A stretch of DNA of 64,000 bases from Anthopleura xanthogrammica (taxonomy: Eukaryota > Cnidaria > Anthozoa > Actiniaria > Actiniidae), in contig OZ025206.1 of NCBI GenBank assembly GCA_964019055.1, positions 28,779,012-28,843,011 on the forward strand. The letters run 5' to 3'. Position numbers and translations under genes: made by a program. Within the stretch, counting starts at the first letter, position 1, and the number at the start of each line of letters is the position of its first letter. Under the pieces are notes generated by a model. It made no database searches. It was not told the origin of the DNA and was given only the letters and a program-made list of their open reading frames with translations. This document shows, in pieces, positions 54,901 through 64,000 of the stretch.

Positions 54901-57900
54901 TTCTTTTAACAGGATTACAGACGAGTCACTACTGGCATCTTCGTAAGACTGACTACAGGACGGCCCATGGGAATAAAGATAACCCATGGTATAATCGTTA
55001 CTTTCGTGATTTTGTAGGAGGACTTGACTTCTACTATGGAACCGGTAATATAGTTCCTATGATGGGTACCGTACGGATATCGAATGGCAATGGTTTCCAT
55101 TCGAAAAGCAAGGCCGACAGCTGTTTAATTCGGCCAACTCAGTGAGTATTCTTTTATGATTTCTTGGAGTGATATCTTTTATATTCATGCTTTATATGCA
55201 TTGTGTTATGGGATATTATATCAGTTATTCAGTGCCGTACTCTGCTGTGCAGTGTGCCGTGTCGTGCAGTGTTTGTGCCGTGCGTTTCCGTTCTGCGCTC
55301 TATAGTGCTGTGTTATGCTTTGATTTGCTGTTTTGTGCTGTACTGTACTGTGCTGTGCTTTGCTTTGCTGTGCTGTGCTGTGTTGTGCTGTGCTGTGCTG
55401 TGCTGTGCTGTGCTGTGCTGTGCTGTGCTGTGCTGTGCTGTGCTGTGCTGTGCTGTGCTGTGCTGTGCTGTGCTGTGCTGTGCTGTGCTGTGCTGTGCTG
55501 TGCTGTGCTGTGCTGTGCTGTGCTGTGCTGTGCTGTGCTGTGCTGTGCTGTGCTGTGCTGTGCTGTGCTGTGCTGTGCTGTGCTGTGCTGTGCTGTGCTG
55601 TGCTGTGCTGTGCTGTGCTGTGCTGTGCTGTGCTGTGCTGTGCTGTGCTGTGCTGTGCTGTGCTGTGCTGTGCTGTGCTGTGCTGTGCTGTGCTGTGCTG
55701 TGCTGTGCTGTGCTGTGCTGTGCTGTGCTGTGCTGTGCTGTGCTGTGCTGTGCTGTGCTGTGCTGTGCTGTGCTGTGCTGTGCTGTGCTGTGCTGTGCTG
55801 TGCTGTGCTGTGCTGTGCTGTGCTGTGCTGTGCTGTGCTGTGCTGTGCTGTGCTGTGCTGTGCTGTGCTGTGCTGTGCTGTGCTGTGCTGTGCTGTGCTG
55901 TGCTGTGCTGTGCTGTGCTGTGCTGTGCCGTGTCCTGCTTTAGTTTTCATATGGCTGTTATAATTGTCGATAATGAGTAACATCATTACAACTGACTTAA
56001 CACATGTTAACCACAGATGTCCCGGTGGTATTACTGTTTCACTTTGGCTTAAGGCTGAACATTTCGAGCTTTTAGGAGGAGAAAAAGATATGCCACGATA
56101 TCCTCGTAAGTAACTCTTATCAGTGGATTAAATTCGGATTTAAATAAAAAAGGACGTGACTCTTAAACTTGCTGTTATAGCGCGAACACGTACTGAGGGT
56201 GGGGGATGAGGAGGCTGTATTTAGTGGCGTAGTGCAAGATGGCGGAACTGCAGGTCTTTGACTTGCTTGTTTGTGTTTTGGTTGTCATTAATGCATCCAT
56301 TCATCCATTCATCCATTCATCCATTCATCCATTCATCCATTCATCCATTCATCCATTCATCCATTCATCCATTCATCCATTCATCCATTCATCCATTCAT
56401 CCATTCATCCATTCATCCATTCATCCATTCATCCATTCATCCATTCATCCATTCATCCATTCATCCATTCATCCATTCATCCATTCATCCATTCATCCAT
56501 TCATCCATTCATCCATTCATCCATTCATCCATTCATCCATTCATCCATTCATCCATTCATCCATTCATCCATTCATCCATTCATCCATTCATCCATTCAT
56601 CCATTCATCCATTCATCCATTCATCCATTCATCCATTCATCCATTCATCCATTCATCCATTCATCCATTCATCCATTCATCCATTCATCCATTCATCCAT
56701 TCATCCATTCATCCATTCATCCATTCATCCATTCATCCATTCATCCATTCATCCATTCATCCATTCATCCATTCATCCATTCATCCATTCATCCATTCAT
56801 CCATTCATCCATTCATCCATTCATCCATTCATCCATTCATCCATTCATCCATTCATCCATTCATCCATTCATCCATTCATCCATTCATCCATTCATCCAT
56901 TCATCCATTCATTCATTCAGGAGGCAGCATGGTCGAGTGGTCAGACCGTTGGTCTCACAATCTGGTGGTGCCGGGTTGGAGTCCCGCCTTGGCCCACTAG
57001 CTGAGACTGTATTTGTCCTGATTTCGATTGGGTCCAATTCAGCCTCTCGTCCATGCTTGTGAATAGCCAACTGGTTTGCCTCCTTACCAGTTGGGTTTCT
57101 TAATAACACTTTAATTTGTAATTATCATTAGTTTATTTGAGTCTATTAATGTAAGCGCATTGAGATTTTCTAATGTGATGTGCTAAGAATTATATTAATA
57201 ATTATTATTATCCGTCTTTTTTCACTTATCATTCAACTACCTATTCATGTATTACTTTTACTTTTTTTTAGTACACAAAGCATTTTTCCGCCTTTATTCT
57301 CGTTCAAATGATGGATACTTTACAGTTCAAAGAAAAACGTTTTCTACTTCAATTAGCACCGGCCACTTCGTAGTTTTAGTCGACTACACGACAGGTTAGA
57401 CAAGGAAGTTTTGTTTGACAAATATCTTTGGATTGGTTTTGGAATGAGAAATGAATAAATGGATGGGGAAAGATTGACGGACGGACGGACGGATGGAAGG
57501 ACGGATGGATGCATAGATGCATAGATGCATGCATTGATGGATGCATGGATGGATGAAAATATAATCTGATTTATATTTGAATTTATAATTGTAATTATTG
57601 ATTATTAGGCCAAATAAAGGCACAAGATACGTTTGATGTTCTCAATGACGCAACTGCCGAAGATCGTTTTACCAGTTTTCTAAATAATGCACCAAATGGC
57701 ACAATCGTAATGGTTACTGTTAAAAAGAGTAGTCGAGTCGCATCTCCTGCACTGATTGACGCCTTGAAAGCTGTTGGAGCACAAAACCCAGCGATATCAT
57801 CCACTGACCGGTACACGCTGTTAGGATATAAAGGCCTGGATAGATGGGACTGGATTGAAGAAACTAAATGGTCGAATGGCGAGATTGGTTTGACTAAAAC

Positions 57901-60900
57901 AATACCATTGCTTGGAGGTAAGTTCGACTGATTATATAGGCAAAGCATCTGAAATTGAATAACTGTTCTTTTACTGCTCAAAAATACTCGTATTCTCTGC
58001 ATCTTGCGCAAGGGTTAGCCTCAATTTTGTGTAGAAAACTCTGTAGAGTTCCATTGCGACTTTATTGATAGAAAGGAAGGGGACTGAGAGAGGTTAATGG
58101 ACATGCACACTTTTCTTGACGCAAGTAAAACTATGTATTTTAGAAGAGAAAACAACTTAATCCATATGGGATTGCTTTTTTTAACTCCAGCATGGACATC
58201 AGAAACAGAAATAGACAATACTACAGCCATCGCAGTGTTCTTCGGTGATCATCTACAAATACAGTTGCCACAATCCGTATTGATATCTGGGATTACAACC
58301 CAGGGAGCTAGTTCTGAAGTTGCTTGGGTCAAGTCATATAGAATAGATTACTCCATTGATGGGCAGTCGTGGATATCAGTGAAAGATGGCTCCGTTGTTA
58401 CGGTAAGATAAACGGGTTTGTTATATAACAACTGTCAAAGTCCATTTTTCTCGTACTCTGATTGGGCGAGAGGGTATTACGTGAACGAGAACATGCAAGT
58501 TTCGATGTTTCCCCGGCAACGGCTCGCAGCGGGAAATAATATGTTATCTACCGGGAAGTAACAAAAACCGGAAGTGATTTCACCAGAAAAGTAAGAATTT
58601 CTCTAAGTTTTTGAGTAACAATGTGCGTTAGAAGTAGGCACCTCTCTATTGTTCTGTGGCAATAGCAACTTCCCCACATAAGAATATCTTAGTTTTCAGA
58701 CTGAAAGTATATCAACCTATAGGTAACACATTTTAAAAATAAACTGATGTGCAAAAACTCTGTTTTAAAACAGAGTTTCTTACGTACTAAAATATCTCGT
58801 CCAATCATAAGCGCTCAAAACAATAGATAAAAAAATCCTCTAAGTTTTGAAATTATGGCAGACTGTCATTTTACAACCAATGAGATGGACGGATTAGACA
58901 AAACACAATTAGCACCTTTCTGCATTCCATTGCCGTTTGCCTGCCTAGTTCTTACTAGGACTTACTTAAAGTCACATAATTAAAAAATCGAATAATTTTG
59001 TTGTGTTCTTTGACACTTTGTATATAACAAAACACTTATTGACTGGAACCTCGTGAAAGCAGTGTGTTTTGTGGTCCCTCGGCGGCGATGTTTCCCGAGG
59101 CGTAGCCGTCTCGGGACCACAAAACACACATGCTATTTGACTTTACATATCTTACTATATACATCTATTTCAAAAAAGATTAAAGAAGCGAATTATCGAA
59201 TAGCGAGTAGTGATCGTGGATTGCACGACCGAAAGGAACTGGCTCAAGAACCTTGGGATAAAGGTTTATAATTGAGACGTCGTCGGAAGCCCTTGAATCC
59301 ATGTCTGAATTATTAAAAGCGGTTGTTATACAATTCATGTCTCCATAGTCGTGTGATCAGAGTTCTTTTCGATCGTACAATCGCCAATCACCGATCGCCA
59401 TTCGCCGTTAGCTCTTTTGACCTTTTTTTGAAATAGCTTTATATAGCCATGTACTTTATTGATTGCTCATTTATTTTTTCACTATTCCGGCATTTTCCGT
59501 TTGACAGGAATTTACTGGTAATACAGATCAGCACAGTAAAGTAACACACACCTTTCGACGAACCTTCAATGCAAGACTCCTGAGAATAATACCAACATCA
59601 TTTACGAATAAACTCCTGGCGAGGATCTCAGTGTTGCAGATCAACAACGGTAACAGACTTTGTAATTTTTCCCCATTTTAGACCACGTGGTGCCATTCCC
59701 TTGTGAAAGACTTTCGTTGATCTTTGATTGACTTTCAATGTTGATAAATAGTAAATAGTGAAAAATGACACATAAGAATTCAATTTTTTTCTGCTGTGAC
59801 ATTGTCCAATTTTGTTTTAGTCAATCAAATAGGTTTAATAGAGGATGACTGAGTAATAGGCCATTTGCAACAAACCGTCACGTGCTGATATATCACTTTT
59901 AAAACAAATCAATTAAGCCCAAGTTCCCTTGGGGAATGTTCTGCTGGATGGCAAACAAACTTCAAATTGATTCGCATCTTGAAATCAAAAGTATTTTATA
60001 ATAAAAAAAAACTATTTTGGAAAAGGTCTTGGATATGACATTAGTAATCCTGCACTAGTTTTTAAAATAAAGGAAGTCTGAAGTTTTTTGCCATCCAGTA
60101 ACAGTTACGTGCCTTTTTGTTGCAAAAAGGCTTAATATATAGATTTAGGCACTGCCTAAAAGCGGAGCTCCCATAAATAGTATATTTAGTGCTAAAAACG
60201 TGACAATTGTGTGACGCGGCATAACGCTTGTTATAGCGTTACCACTTTATTTGATTTTACCAGAACCCAGAATGAGAAACTAAAAGAAAAACCATTATTT
60301 TAAGCCTTCAAAAGCATTAGAAAACTTTTCAATTCGAAGAAAAATAATTATAGATTGTAGAACATATAAATACATGTATAGAACAAAGGATTTTATTCAG
60401 CAAATCTTAGTAATCAAAGTTATAAGTTTTTTAGGTGGAAAGTGAACTACACTGAAAATTGTCGAAAAATATTACTAATAAGCTTAAGCTTACATTCACT
60501 TGAACTTCACATGCAACAAGAGACATATTCATTAATGCAAGATAATAATTTTCTTTGTTAGTAATTGGTCTTTGAAAAGTATTTTTTTCAGATTTATTCT
60601 TAACTTTATTATCGAGCGAAATATCTTACAAAAACAAGCTTATCCATAAAAAAAACAAGCTCATCATTTTTGCGATTGTGTAATAATAATAGCTGGAAAA
60701 GCCCGATAAATAGCGAATATTTGGTGTAATATGTATTCCTTTTTCTTATTTCATTCAACATTAAAATAACTTATCTATAAAAATGTCAAAATATCCATGA
60801 TCATGAAATATGGAATCTTGTTTTGACATCAGAATTCCTCGCGTGAGGCTCGCTGACCGTCAAATATATTTTTTCAAAGAACTAAGCTAAAGTCTTTTAA

Positions 60901-63900
60901 TTTTACTAAGTCTTAGCCTTTATTCTTGAAATGGGATCAAAAACAAAACTTCAAAGCTTCAAATATCGCTTTTCTGGTTCACAAGTAATGAAAAAAATGA
61001 TGATAAAAATTTAAATGCAGCAAAAACGACAAACTATCCTAGTTTTTCTGACAATGTTTGCCGAATCAACGTCCTTGGCTTGTCGAGACTTTCTACGGCT
61101 AGTTTACACATTTTTTGTCGATTTTTTACGAAATATTAGTTAACATTAATGAATTTACCTTCTATGAAGTGTTTTCTACGGAACTGAAATATTATTCTTG
61201 CAGTATAATCAGGTTTTTCTGGTCTACAGGCCACTTTTTCTCTCACTGAAGTTAGTCACGAAACTTCATCGTAAGATTAAGAATCTTCCCTCGCTAAATT
61301 TTCTTCGCTAAAGTCGAAAAATTGTTTTTGTTCACTTTAAGACAGACATGACTTCGATTAAACGTATTTTTCGCATTGCAAAAATAAGAAAAAATACTTC
61401 TTGATCCATCTTTGACTACTGATTATTGCAATTTTTCTGTGCATTTGTGAGTAAGTAAAGCGCGCGGGAACCCTGTGTAAAGTGGTACACGGACGGACGT
61501 ATGTATGTATGTACGTATGTATGTATGTATGGACAAGGTGATGACGTAATCAAGCCATGAAAAATCAACTCGATGGGTTACCATTTTTTCTTAAGTATGG
61601 TGCTCCGCTCGCGCGGGAGCTCCGCTATTAAAAATGATAAACTCGTGGTCCTCTTTTAACCTCCCTAGTTAAATTGAGATGGGACCGCCATTAACGATGT
61701 CATCTGAGCACCATAAAGGTCTAACCATTTGCAGATGTAATTACAAAGGCAGCACCTTTTCCTCAATTATTTTAAGACCCTGAATGTTGGTCCGACCGGG
61801 ACTCGAAGCACGACCTCCCGCACAACAGACCGACGCTCTTACCAACTGAGTTAACCGGGTGCAAATGTACTATTTGCTGTGCCTTTGATTTGAACCTTTC
61901 TCTTGTCTTTTCCACAGCACATCCATGGTTAAACCACCAACCTCGACCAAACGAGCTTGTAATCCCAGGTATGTTTCTACAAAACAATTTTCAAAATATT
62001 AAAAGTAGTTATTGTAAAATATATACATAAGTAAAGGGCCATGAAAACAAAGAAGGAGAATTAGCGTTGATTGCACGGAGTGCTTTATCCTTCAAGTTGG
62101 AATTTAGAAGTTGGTTTTTTTTTGTTTTTTTTTTTTTGCTGGAAATATTAAAACTCGGAACTCGGAGAAAACTGAGCCCTCGAAGCACAAAAGAGAGCTA
62201 CAAAAAGCACCTGCGTACCGCGACATAGAGTTCAGAAATCCTTCTCGGATTACTTTAGTGAGAGGAAACCTTACAGCGCTATACTGTAACTATTTTTATT
62301 CATTTTCTGTATTTTAGTTTGTCATAATATTCTTTCTTTTTCTTTCTTTCTGGGACTCAAGTTGGTCCAAAAGCATTGATCTTCGGTGACGAAAACTATC
62401 TTCGTTGGTTAGGACCAACAAGCACTCGTAGTACAGAATACAGTGCATTATTTGCTGCCCTTCACAGCGCCCCAACATCGGTATCAAAAGGGTGTTGGTG
62501 TTCTGATAATGATGTTGGCCACTTGAAAATAGGGTTAATGGAGAAGATTCTAGTGACTGGCATAGCTATACAGGGAAGCCCTTCAAGTGATGAGTGGACC
62601 ACGAAGTTTCAATTTGCTTACAAAGAAAATGGTGTTATCAAATATTGGAAGGATGATAATGGTACTAGAAAGGTACAGACGCGAATGTCAAATTTAAACA
62701 TCTTTACTTTATAAACATTGAGTATTGTATGCTAGTAACTTTTCCACGGGAGGGGGGAGGGGGGGGTGGGGGGCTTAAAACTCTTCTGTTCCATGTTAAA
62801 CATTTAAACAAAGACTTATCTGTAAGAATTTTGTGCCTGTACAATCAAATTTAACTGAATTCGGCTTGAATTCTTACGATGCATGTTTAGGCTACACTTT
62901 GGGGGGGGGGGGGGGGGGTAGGGGAGGGGATTACTTACCAATACAGTTCACAAATTGTTGAGTGTTTTACACGTTTGAAAGCTTTATTGCTAAAATTTTT
63001 CTCATACACTAACTACAAGATTCAGCATCAGGCGCTTATAATAATAATAATAATAAAGCTTTATTTATTCTTGAATGGCAAATAAATTTGAAAAACTCAA
63101 GATTACAAGAAATAAGATTTGAATATATACAACAATAAGAAGGCTAATAATTTACGTACACCTACTTGCAAGAACGTTGCCACACAACACCCGAACACCC
63201 GCAGCCCAGTGGATTAGGAATAAATCAAAAGCACAAAAGAAGATCATGAAGCAGAACTCTTTCTTTTGCACTTCCGATCCACTCCCAATCCCGAAACCAC
63301 AAATGCCCAAATGCTGCATGACAACGCTCCCGCAAGCAGGTGTATACAACAACTGAATATAAAAAAGTGAATATTATATACATTATTTAAACTCTAATAT
63401 CAGAAGTCATGGAGAAGCATCCCACTTTTTAACAGCATAAGGAATGTAACTGTTTTGAAAACGTTTGGTTCTGCATTTAAAAAGTGGAGTTTTCCTTCGG
63501 TTCCGTAGGGAATAAACTGACTCGCTTATTGTAGGTAAAAGGTCATAAAGTTTGTCATCTGGACGTCTTATGGTTTTATAAAACCGGCGACATAACTCCT
63601 CGCTTGAAAACAATTTAGCCATACTAGTAGGCATGTACATCTATAGAGCTTTTTAAAAAGAATCGTATGGAAATGACAGAATTTGTTGTCCAAAGTTCTA
63701 ATTCTTTCAGGTGGAGTTTAAATCATTGAGAACATTTTTCGTTTTTTTAACGTTTCCTTTAAATTAGTTTATTTAATTTTTTATTTTTTTATTTTTTTGA
63801 GCAGTTGGACCCGGAAATACGTCACAACTTTAATGAAGCTTTGTAGAGCATTATATTTCTTTTGTTCTATGATTTTTAGGATTTTGTTGGCAATTATGAT

Positions 63901-64000
63901 CGTCACACAGTAGTCTTCCACCAGCTAAAGACTTTGATATACTCGAAGGACTTAAGGTTATTTCCCAAGTCATGGCACCAGCATACTTGTTTGAGGTTCG
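47689..64000 (+). CDS. Large extracellular LamG/FA58C/ILEI mosaic protein (gene span, 3' incomplete)
   Basis: I could define 18 exons (listed separately) whose 17 junctions all have canonical AG/GT sites and matching phases, giving about 1040 codons. Domain order: laminin-G/concanavalin-like, discoidin (F5/8 type C), ILEI/FAM3-like, a short second LamG-like segment, a second ILEI, a partial FA58C, and a further FA58C that continues past the window. LamG and discoidin domains bind glycans or matrix; ILEI domains are known from FAM3 cytokine-like proteins. The protein should be secreted or membrane-anchored. I could not find the first exon: the frame upstream of 47689 is intron read-through without an ATG. 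The C-terminus is cut by the window edge. Confidence 0.88.
47945..48225 (+). repeat. 57-bp intronic tandem repeat, about 5 units
   Basis: The unit includes GTGAGTTAGCCGTGCCCTGA, CTTAGATCAGCCCAGAG and TTGTTTCAGGGTTTGATCT. It shares GAGTTAGCCG-CCCTGACTTA with the SINE at 38224-38548, so it may be an amplified SINE piece. Confidence 0.92.
48313..48584 (+). CDS. Exon 2: LamG, central part
   Basis: Encodes [33 protein letters not shown] and [20 protein letters not shown] followed by NGEM: the core LamG beta-strands ('W.hv..tw....g...yvnG'). Phase 1 in, phase 0 out. Confidence 0.88.
49164..49344 (+). CDS. Exon 3: LamG, C-terminal part
   Basis: Encodes [18 protein letters not shown] and [20 protein letters not shown]: the usual LamG ending ('g...DlaiWnraLs..ev..iy'). 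Confidence 0.87.
49851..50012 (+). CDS. Exon 4: FA58C, first part
   Basis: Encodes [20 protein letters not shown] and [20 protein letters not shown], the discoidin start ('C....', 'i..s.itASS', 'aW......yl.idL'). Confidence 0.9.
50383..50486 (+). CDS. Exon 5: FA58C, middle
   Basis: Encodes [20 protein letters not shown] then [14 protein letters not shown]; 'tqG......Wv..y.v.yS.d...W' is diagnostic. Confidence 0.9.
50911..51055 (+). CDS. Exon 6: FA58C, end
   Basis: Encodes [40 protein letters not shown] and VRLCGEKQ; 'aRyiRi.P..w.....lRvel.GC' is the FA58C ending. Confidence 0.9.
52006..52079 (+). CDS. Exon 7: linker to ILEI
   Basis: Encodes [20 protein letters not shown] then TCSIQ. Short exon with acceptor ATTCCAG and donor GTTTGG; assigned because both phases fit its neighbours. 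Confidence 0.65.
52342..52538 (+). CDS. Exon 8: ILEI domain, first part
   Basis: Encodes [40 protein letters not shown] and [15 protein letters not shown], matching the FAM3/ILEI fold ('G.nivvid..tG.v....sFDt', 'ln.lp.GtiVlvavkD'). Confidence 0.9.
52584..52860 (+). mobile_element. tRNA-derived SINE in an intron
   Basis: ATAACGCAGTGGTTGTCCGC and GGTTCGATCCCTGG are A- and B-box-like. A body of about 190 bp with T- and A-rich segments follows. Confidence 0.6.
52916..53100 (+). CDS. Exon 9: ILEI domain, second part
   Basis: Encodes [40 protein letters not shown] and [11 protein letters not shown]; 'yr.sw.liG.kg......e' is typical of the ILEI C-terminal half. Confidence 0.88.
53147..54234. mobile_element. 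1.1-kb MITE-like element carrying a tRNA-like sequence
   Basis: Ends ACGATAGACGCCATGACGGT and, on the other strand, ACGATAGACGCCATGATCAG; both continue to TAATGCA-ATTA. It lies wholly in the intron between exons 9 and 10. A minus-strand tRNA-like sequence sits at 53331-53405. Confidence 0.7.
53331..53405 (-). tRNA. tRNA-like (Ser/Leu-type head) inside a MITE
   Basis: Minus strand: GTGGCTGAGTGGTTAGG (A box) and GGGGTTCGAATCC (B box), followed by a T run that could stop pol III. Arms pair imperfectly; probably a SINE head or pseudogene. Confidence 0.4.
54400..54760. repeat. Intronic repeat with inverted words
   Basis: GCAGCTCAATTTAGAGGACA (54438) is inverted at 54504-54523 (TGTCCTGTAAATTAAGCTGC). 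A 62-codon frame follows at 54566 but has no family features. Confidence 0.45.
54913..55141 (+). CDS. Exon 10: second LamG-like segment, N-terminal
   Basis: Encodes [40 protein letters not shown] and [20 protein letters not shown]. The 'YWHL' start and 'G.v' pattern parallel exon 1. Confidence 0.82.
55366..55928 (+). repeat. (TGCTG)n microsatellite, over 110 units
   Basis: A 5-bp array of about 560 bp with one variant near the start, inside the intron between exons 10 and 11. Open in several frames purely by composition. Confidence 0.97.
56017..56105 (+). CDS. Exon 11: second LamG-like segment, central
   Basis: Encodes [20 protein letters not shown] then GEKDMPRYP; 'cp.g.tvSlWlk' parallels exon 2 (LSVSLWIKL). 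No equivalent of the LamG C-terminal exon follows. Confidence 0.85.
56293..56919 (+). repeat. (ATCCATTC)n microsatellite, about 78 units
   Basis: A 627-bp, almost pure 8-bp array in the intron between exons 11 and 12. Its long Ile/His/Pro/Phe/Ser frames are artefacts. Confidence 0.97.
56920..57205 (+). mobile_element. tRNA-derived SINE
   Basis: GGCAGCATGGTCGAGTGGTC and GCCGGGTTGGAGTCCCGCC resemble a Ser/Leu-type tRNA head with A and B boxes. A roughly 200-bp body ends in an ATT-rich tail. Inserted directly at the end of the microsatellite. Confidence 0.7.
57272..57394 (+). CDS. Exon 12: start of second ILEI domain
   Basis: Encodes [20 protein letters not shown] then [11 protein letters not shown], joining in phase to exon 13 as [13 protein letters not shown], the ILEI start motif. 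Confidence 0.87.
57470..57556 (+). repeat. (GGAC/GGAT)n and GATGCATA-type microsatellite
   Basis: Degenerate tetranucleotide run in the intron between exons 12 and 13. Confidence 0.85.
57609..57917 (+). CDS. Exon 13: second ILEI domain, remainder
   Basis: Encodes [70 protein letters not shown] and [10 protein letters not shown]. One long exon here replaces the two used in the first ILEI. Confidence 0.9.
58191..58402 (+). CDS. Exon 14: second FA58C, middle
   Basis: Encodes [40 protein letters not shown] and [20 protein letters not shown]. The first FA58C exon (as in exon 4) has no counterpart between 57918 and 58190. Confidence 0.9.
59053..59135. repeat. Short fold-back hairpin
   Basis: GTGTGTTTTGTGGTCCC and GGGACCACAAAACACAC form a perfect 17-bp stem; the loop also has paired GAGGC/GCCTC-like words. 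Confidence 0.8.
59159..59443. mobile_element. MITE with TATTTCAAAAAAG termini (copy 3)
   Basis: TATACATCTATTTCAAAAAA and, on the other strand, TATAAAGCTATTTCAAAAAA bound 285 bp flanked by TA. Its ends belong to the family at 27391 and 29261, but the interior differs. Confidence 0.7.
59508..59649 (+). CDS. Exon 15: second FA58C, end
   Basis: Encodes [20 protein letters not shown] then [20 protein letters not shown]; matches the discoidin 'f.GN.D......'. and 'aR.lRi.P' pattern. Confidence 0.87.
60100..61640. mobile_element. Probable non-autonomous element in an intron
   Basis: The left end has AAAGCGGAGCTCCCATAAAT and the right end, on the other strand, TAGCGGAGCTCCCGCGCGAG, suggesting inverted termini. 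An internal ACGGACGGACGTATGTATGT tract lies at 61490-61530. No coding sequence. Boundaries are approximate. Confidence 0.4.
61655..61862 (-). mobile_element. tRNA-derived SINE (Lys-type head)
   Basis: Minus strand: TAACTCAGTTGGTAAGAGCG (A box) and GTGCTTCGAGTCCCGGTC (B box), then GGTGCTGCCTTTGTAATTAC and ATCTGCAAATGGTTAGACC. I recognise this body from coral and anemone SINEs. It ends 55 bases before exon 16. Confidence 0.75.
61918..61968 (+). CDS. Exon 16: short linker
   Basis: 51-nt exon encoding [18 protein letters not shown] across its junctions, with acceptor TTTTCCACAG and donor GTATGT and matching phases. Confidence 0.7.
62362..62672 (+). CDS. Exon 17: third FA58C, first and middle parts
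   Basis: Encodes [60 protein letters not shown] and [17 protein letters not shown]. The start is divergent from a normal discoidin N-terminus. Confidence 0.88.
62749..62773 (+). repeat. G-rich tract
   Basis: GGGAGGGGGGAGGGGGGGGT-type run with four or more G blocks, able to form a G-quadruplex on the coding strand of an intron. Confidence 0.75.
62901..62930 (+). repeat. Poly(G) tract
   Basis: About 18 consecutive G, then TAGGGGAGGGG. Likely to be length-variable and hard to sequence. Confidence 0.85.
63040..63650 (-). pseudogene. LINE 3' end with reverse transcriptase C-terminal fragment
   Basis: The minus-strand frame 63640-63407 reads [40 protein letters not shown], the usual end of cnidarian LINE ORF2 ('y.lRn.r....p..rT.rfknsfip...k.W'). 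A 3' UTR follows to AATAAAGCTTTATTATTATT on the minus strand at 63038-63065. Strongly 5'-truncated; lies in the intron before exon 18. Confidence 0.75.
63880..64000 (+). CDS. Exon 18 (partial): third FA58C, end
   Basis: Encodes [20 protein letters not shown] then [19 protein letters not shown], the discoidin ending up to 'clR'. It is open to the window edge, so the gene continues. Confidence 0.88.

Noticed and set aside
55169..55986. Several frames of over 200 codons (CCAVL and HSTAQ types)
   Set aside because: Artefact of the TGCTG array within an intron.
56239..57004. Frames of about 250 codons with repeated HPFIHSSI
   Set aside because: Artefact of the ATCCATTC array plus a SINE.
63152..63352. 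66-codon minus-strand frame beside the LINE fragment
   Set aside because: Lies in the LINE 3' UTR, no conserved motif.

Overview
The window looks like nuclear DNA of a cnidarian, most likely an anthozoan (a stony coral or sea anemone). The evidence is AT-rich sequence, small exons with GT/AG introns, dense MITE, SINE and LINE debris, and gene families typical of these animals: secreted carboxylesterases, a TPR-CHAT protein, a PAN-EGF secreted protein, and an extracellular LamG/FA58C/ILEI mosaic protein. The species assignment is inference; no search was run. Nothing bacterial or viral was seen.

Layout. 0-16 kb holds a carboxylesterase cluster. Gene A (minus, 2305-4005) keeps its catalytic Ser, Glu and His. 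Fragment B (plus, about 6636-7260) is a pseudogene. Gene C (plus, 13588-15381) is full length but has Gly in place of the catalytic Ser. A and B lie in an imperfect inverted duplication (about 610-2600 against 6640-8620). The 5' flank of A is repeated upstream of C and, in part, near 9.0-9.3 kb. 16-23 kb is mostly transposon remains, with two tRNA-like sequences and a hammerhead-ribozyme-like motif. 23353-27111 is an uninterrupted 1252-codon TPR-CHAT gene with about twelve nearly identical 120-bp repeats. 27-35 kb is repeats: MITEs, a second hammerhead-like motif on the minus strand, an (AAGCAAAC)n array, an interstitial TTAGGG tract, a PIF/Harbinger-like MITE with a TTA target duplication, and a third hammerhead-like motif.

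35182-39142 (minus) is a three-exon gene with a PAN/Apple-like domain, one EGF repeat and a C-terminal domain I cannot name. The 3' part of its last exon is duplicated next to it. 39-47 kb holds a long-TIR DNA transposon with a LINE fragment inside it, a second LINE relic, a fourth hammerhead-like motif, and one orphan minus-strand exon (45531-45675).

47689-64000 (plus) is the middle of a large gene that runs off the right edge. I could define 18 exons, and all 17 junctions are phase-compatible. They encode LamG, FA58C, ILEI, a short LamG-like segment, ILEI, FA58C and FA58C. Its introns carry very long microsatellites, SINEs and MITEs.

There is no operon-like link between the genes. Three of the four gene sets appear extracellular (esterases, PAN-EGF, LamG/FA58C/ILEI). 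The TPR-CHAT protein is predicted to be intracellular and is the most interesting biochemical candidate.
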